This document shows, piece by piece, positions 63,159 to 64,000 of a stretch of DNA of 64,000 nucleotides. The notes below the pieces were generated by a model. The model saw nothing but the letters and a program-made list of their open reading frames with translations. It made no database searches and was not told the origin of the DNA. Origin of the DNA: Platycnemis pennipes. Taxonomy: Eukaryota; Arthropoda; Insecta; Odonata; Platycnemididae. The first letter of the stretch is position 1. Every line of letters begins with the position of its first letter. The stretch covers positions 124,376,849 through 124,440,848 of the forward strand of contig OW121849.1 of NCBI GenBank assembly GCA_933228895.1, in the 5' to 3' direction. Position numbers and translations under genes: made by a program.

Positions 63159-63510
63159 TAGGGATGGGTCGGTTCGGTTCTTCGGTTCCACCGGTTCTTG
63201 AGCTTAGAACCGGAACCGAGGCCAAAAACAATCGGTACCGAAATAATTGGCGCGAAAACCAGTTTGAAACCTACTCACACTCCGAAAGTGGAGGCTTCAC
63301 ATTAAAACCTGGTGAAATAGTGTACTTAGATGCTTCAAAGTCGCGAATTATTCTAATTCAGTCTTTGAAAATGATTATTGAGTACCTTATCTTACCATTG
63401 AGCAATGCAAAGTAAGTGGTAAATTAAGAACCGGAACCGAGAATCGGGACCGAGAACCGAAGTTAAGAACCGAACCGGAACCGAAAAAAAGTGGAACCGA
63501 CCCATCCCTA
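63159..63510. mobile_element. hAT-type MITE with GGTTCC arrays, second copy
   Basis: 352 bp, TAGGGATGGGTCGGTTCGG to GAACCGACCCATCCCTA, flanked by GTTCTATT at 63151-63158 and 63511-63518. Its centre matches the reverse complement of 30770-31140 (for example CACTCCGAAAGTGGAGGCTT). Arrays near the ends differ in repeat number, which explains the 19-bp length difference. Confidence 0.93.
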
Positions 63511-63518
63511 GTTCTATT

Positions 63519-63870
63519 CTTTGGTGTCGGCAGTTTCATTGCATGACAAAATGCCATTTTGCATAGGACTCATTTTAAACTATCCTACTATTTAATGTAA
63601 ACTTCAAGTAGGACATGTTTGTCACTCATACTTACTTTCACTAAGCTTATTTACAACTAAAAGCGAATTGTAGAAACACAAAGCTGGAATGAAAGTACGC
63701 ATGGAGTATGGAGTTCATGAATGAGGTAAGACCTGATGCTCCAGAAGACGTTTGGGAGAACAAATGTCTATTGGAAGAAGCATCTAGTGTAGATCAAGCA
63801 AAAATAAACGTGTTATGATACTATCAATATGTAAGACGACTAGGCTAAATTAGGGGGAGGGGGGGCAGGG
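63519..63870. other. Non-coding, nothing recognised
   Basis: AT-rich sequence. The upstream opsin exon (TM4 part) was looked for here on the minus strand and not found. Confidence 0.5.
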
Positions 63871-63873
63871 GGG

Positions 63874-63955
63874 TCATATTGATGTAGTGGGTACAGTACT
63901 GGACTCTCAGATCGGTACCGGGTTCAAATCCGGGTGAAGCCTCTCCGGACGCCTC
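63874..63955 (+). mobile_element. tRNA-like SINE head (second family)
   Basis: GATGTAGTGGGTACAGTACTGG resembles an A box, and GGGTTCAAATCCGGG matches a B box at normal spacing. The sequence continues GAAGCCTCTCC rather than into a tRNA acceptor stem, and it differs from the SINE family at 17524. It is preceded by a G-rich run (63854-63873). A true tRNA gene is unlikely because the stems do not close. The element may run past the window edge. Confidence 0.55.
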
Positions 63956-64000
63956 GATCTAAAACTCCTCGCGGTGCTATTTTCTGACTGTTGGAACTTC

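Noticed and set aside
63164..63415. 83-codon frame with a regular Glu/Arg pattern
   Set aside because: It lies fully inside the GGTTCC-array MITE; the pattern comes from the repeated GAACCG word.

Overview
The window reads as a piece of a large, AT-rich, repeat-dense animal nuclear genome, most likely an insect or other arthropod. It has spliced exons with GT-AG junctions, tRNA-derived SINEs, Penelope-like elements, APE-type LINEs, a mariner, a Helitron end and several hAT-type non-autonomous elements. There is no operon structure, no rRNA, no intact tRNA gene and no CRISPR array. The only host gene I can support is a ciliary-type (pteropsin-like) opsin on the minus strand. It runs from beyond the right edge down to 10321 and spreads three recognisable exons over 51 kb.

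Opsin layout, in transcript order: exon A (61473-61341, end of extracellular loop 2 and TM5); a 26.4 kb intron; exon B (34985-34755, TM6 and TM7 with the retinal-binding lysine and NPxxY); a 23.6 kb intron; and a 3' exon (11184-10321) that starts with the helix-8 residues FRSAWHKLL and stays open for 287 codons of Gly/Glu/Arg-rich tail. All three exons join in frame (phase 2 entering exon A, then phase 0 and phase 0). TM1-TM4 are not in the window and should lie to the right of 64000.

Region by region: 1-3806 holds a decayed Penelope-like fragment and a 5'-truncated LINE. 3807-10320 is quiet apart from an inverted-repeat element at 8596-9085. 10321-11184 is a GC-rich island containing the opsin 3' exon. 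11185-34754 (intron) carries two SINEs, a Penelope-like element with inverted arms and a 13-bp target duplication, a hAT-type MITE, and a Helitron helicase fragment with its 3' terminus. 34986-61340 (intron) is a nested transposon zone: a dead mariner, a pair of almost identical TA-flanked MITEs, a pair of 1.4-kb foldback elements in opposite orientation, two further hAT-type elements, LINE remnants split by younger insertions, and Penelope tails. 61474-64000 has a frameshifted Penelope-like element, a hAT-type MITE and a tRNA-like SINE head.

The most informative structure is the foldback pair at 45750-47210 and 50496-51865. Their 8-bp target duplications are exchanged between the copies, as expected if the 3.3 kb between them was inverted by recombination. 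Both copies also carry the same SINE at the same site, and one copy has a 104-bp patch identical to sequence about 0.6 kb away.
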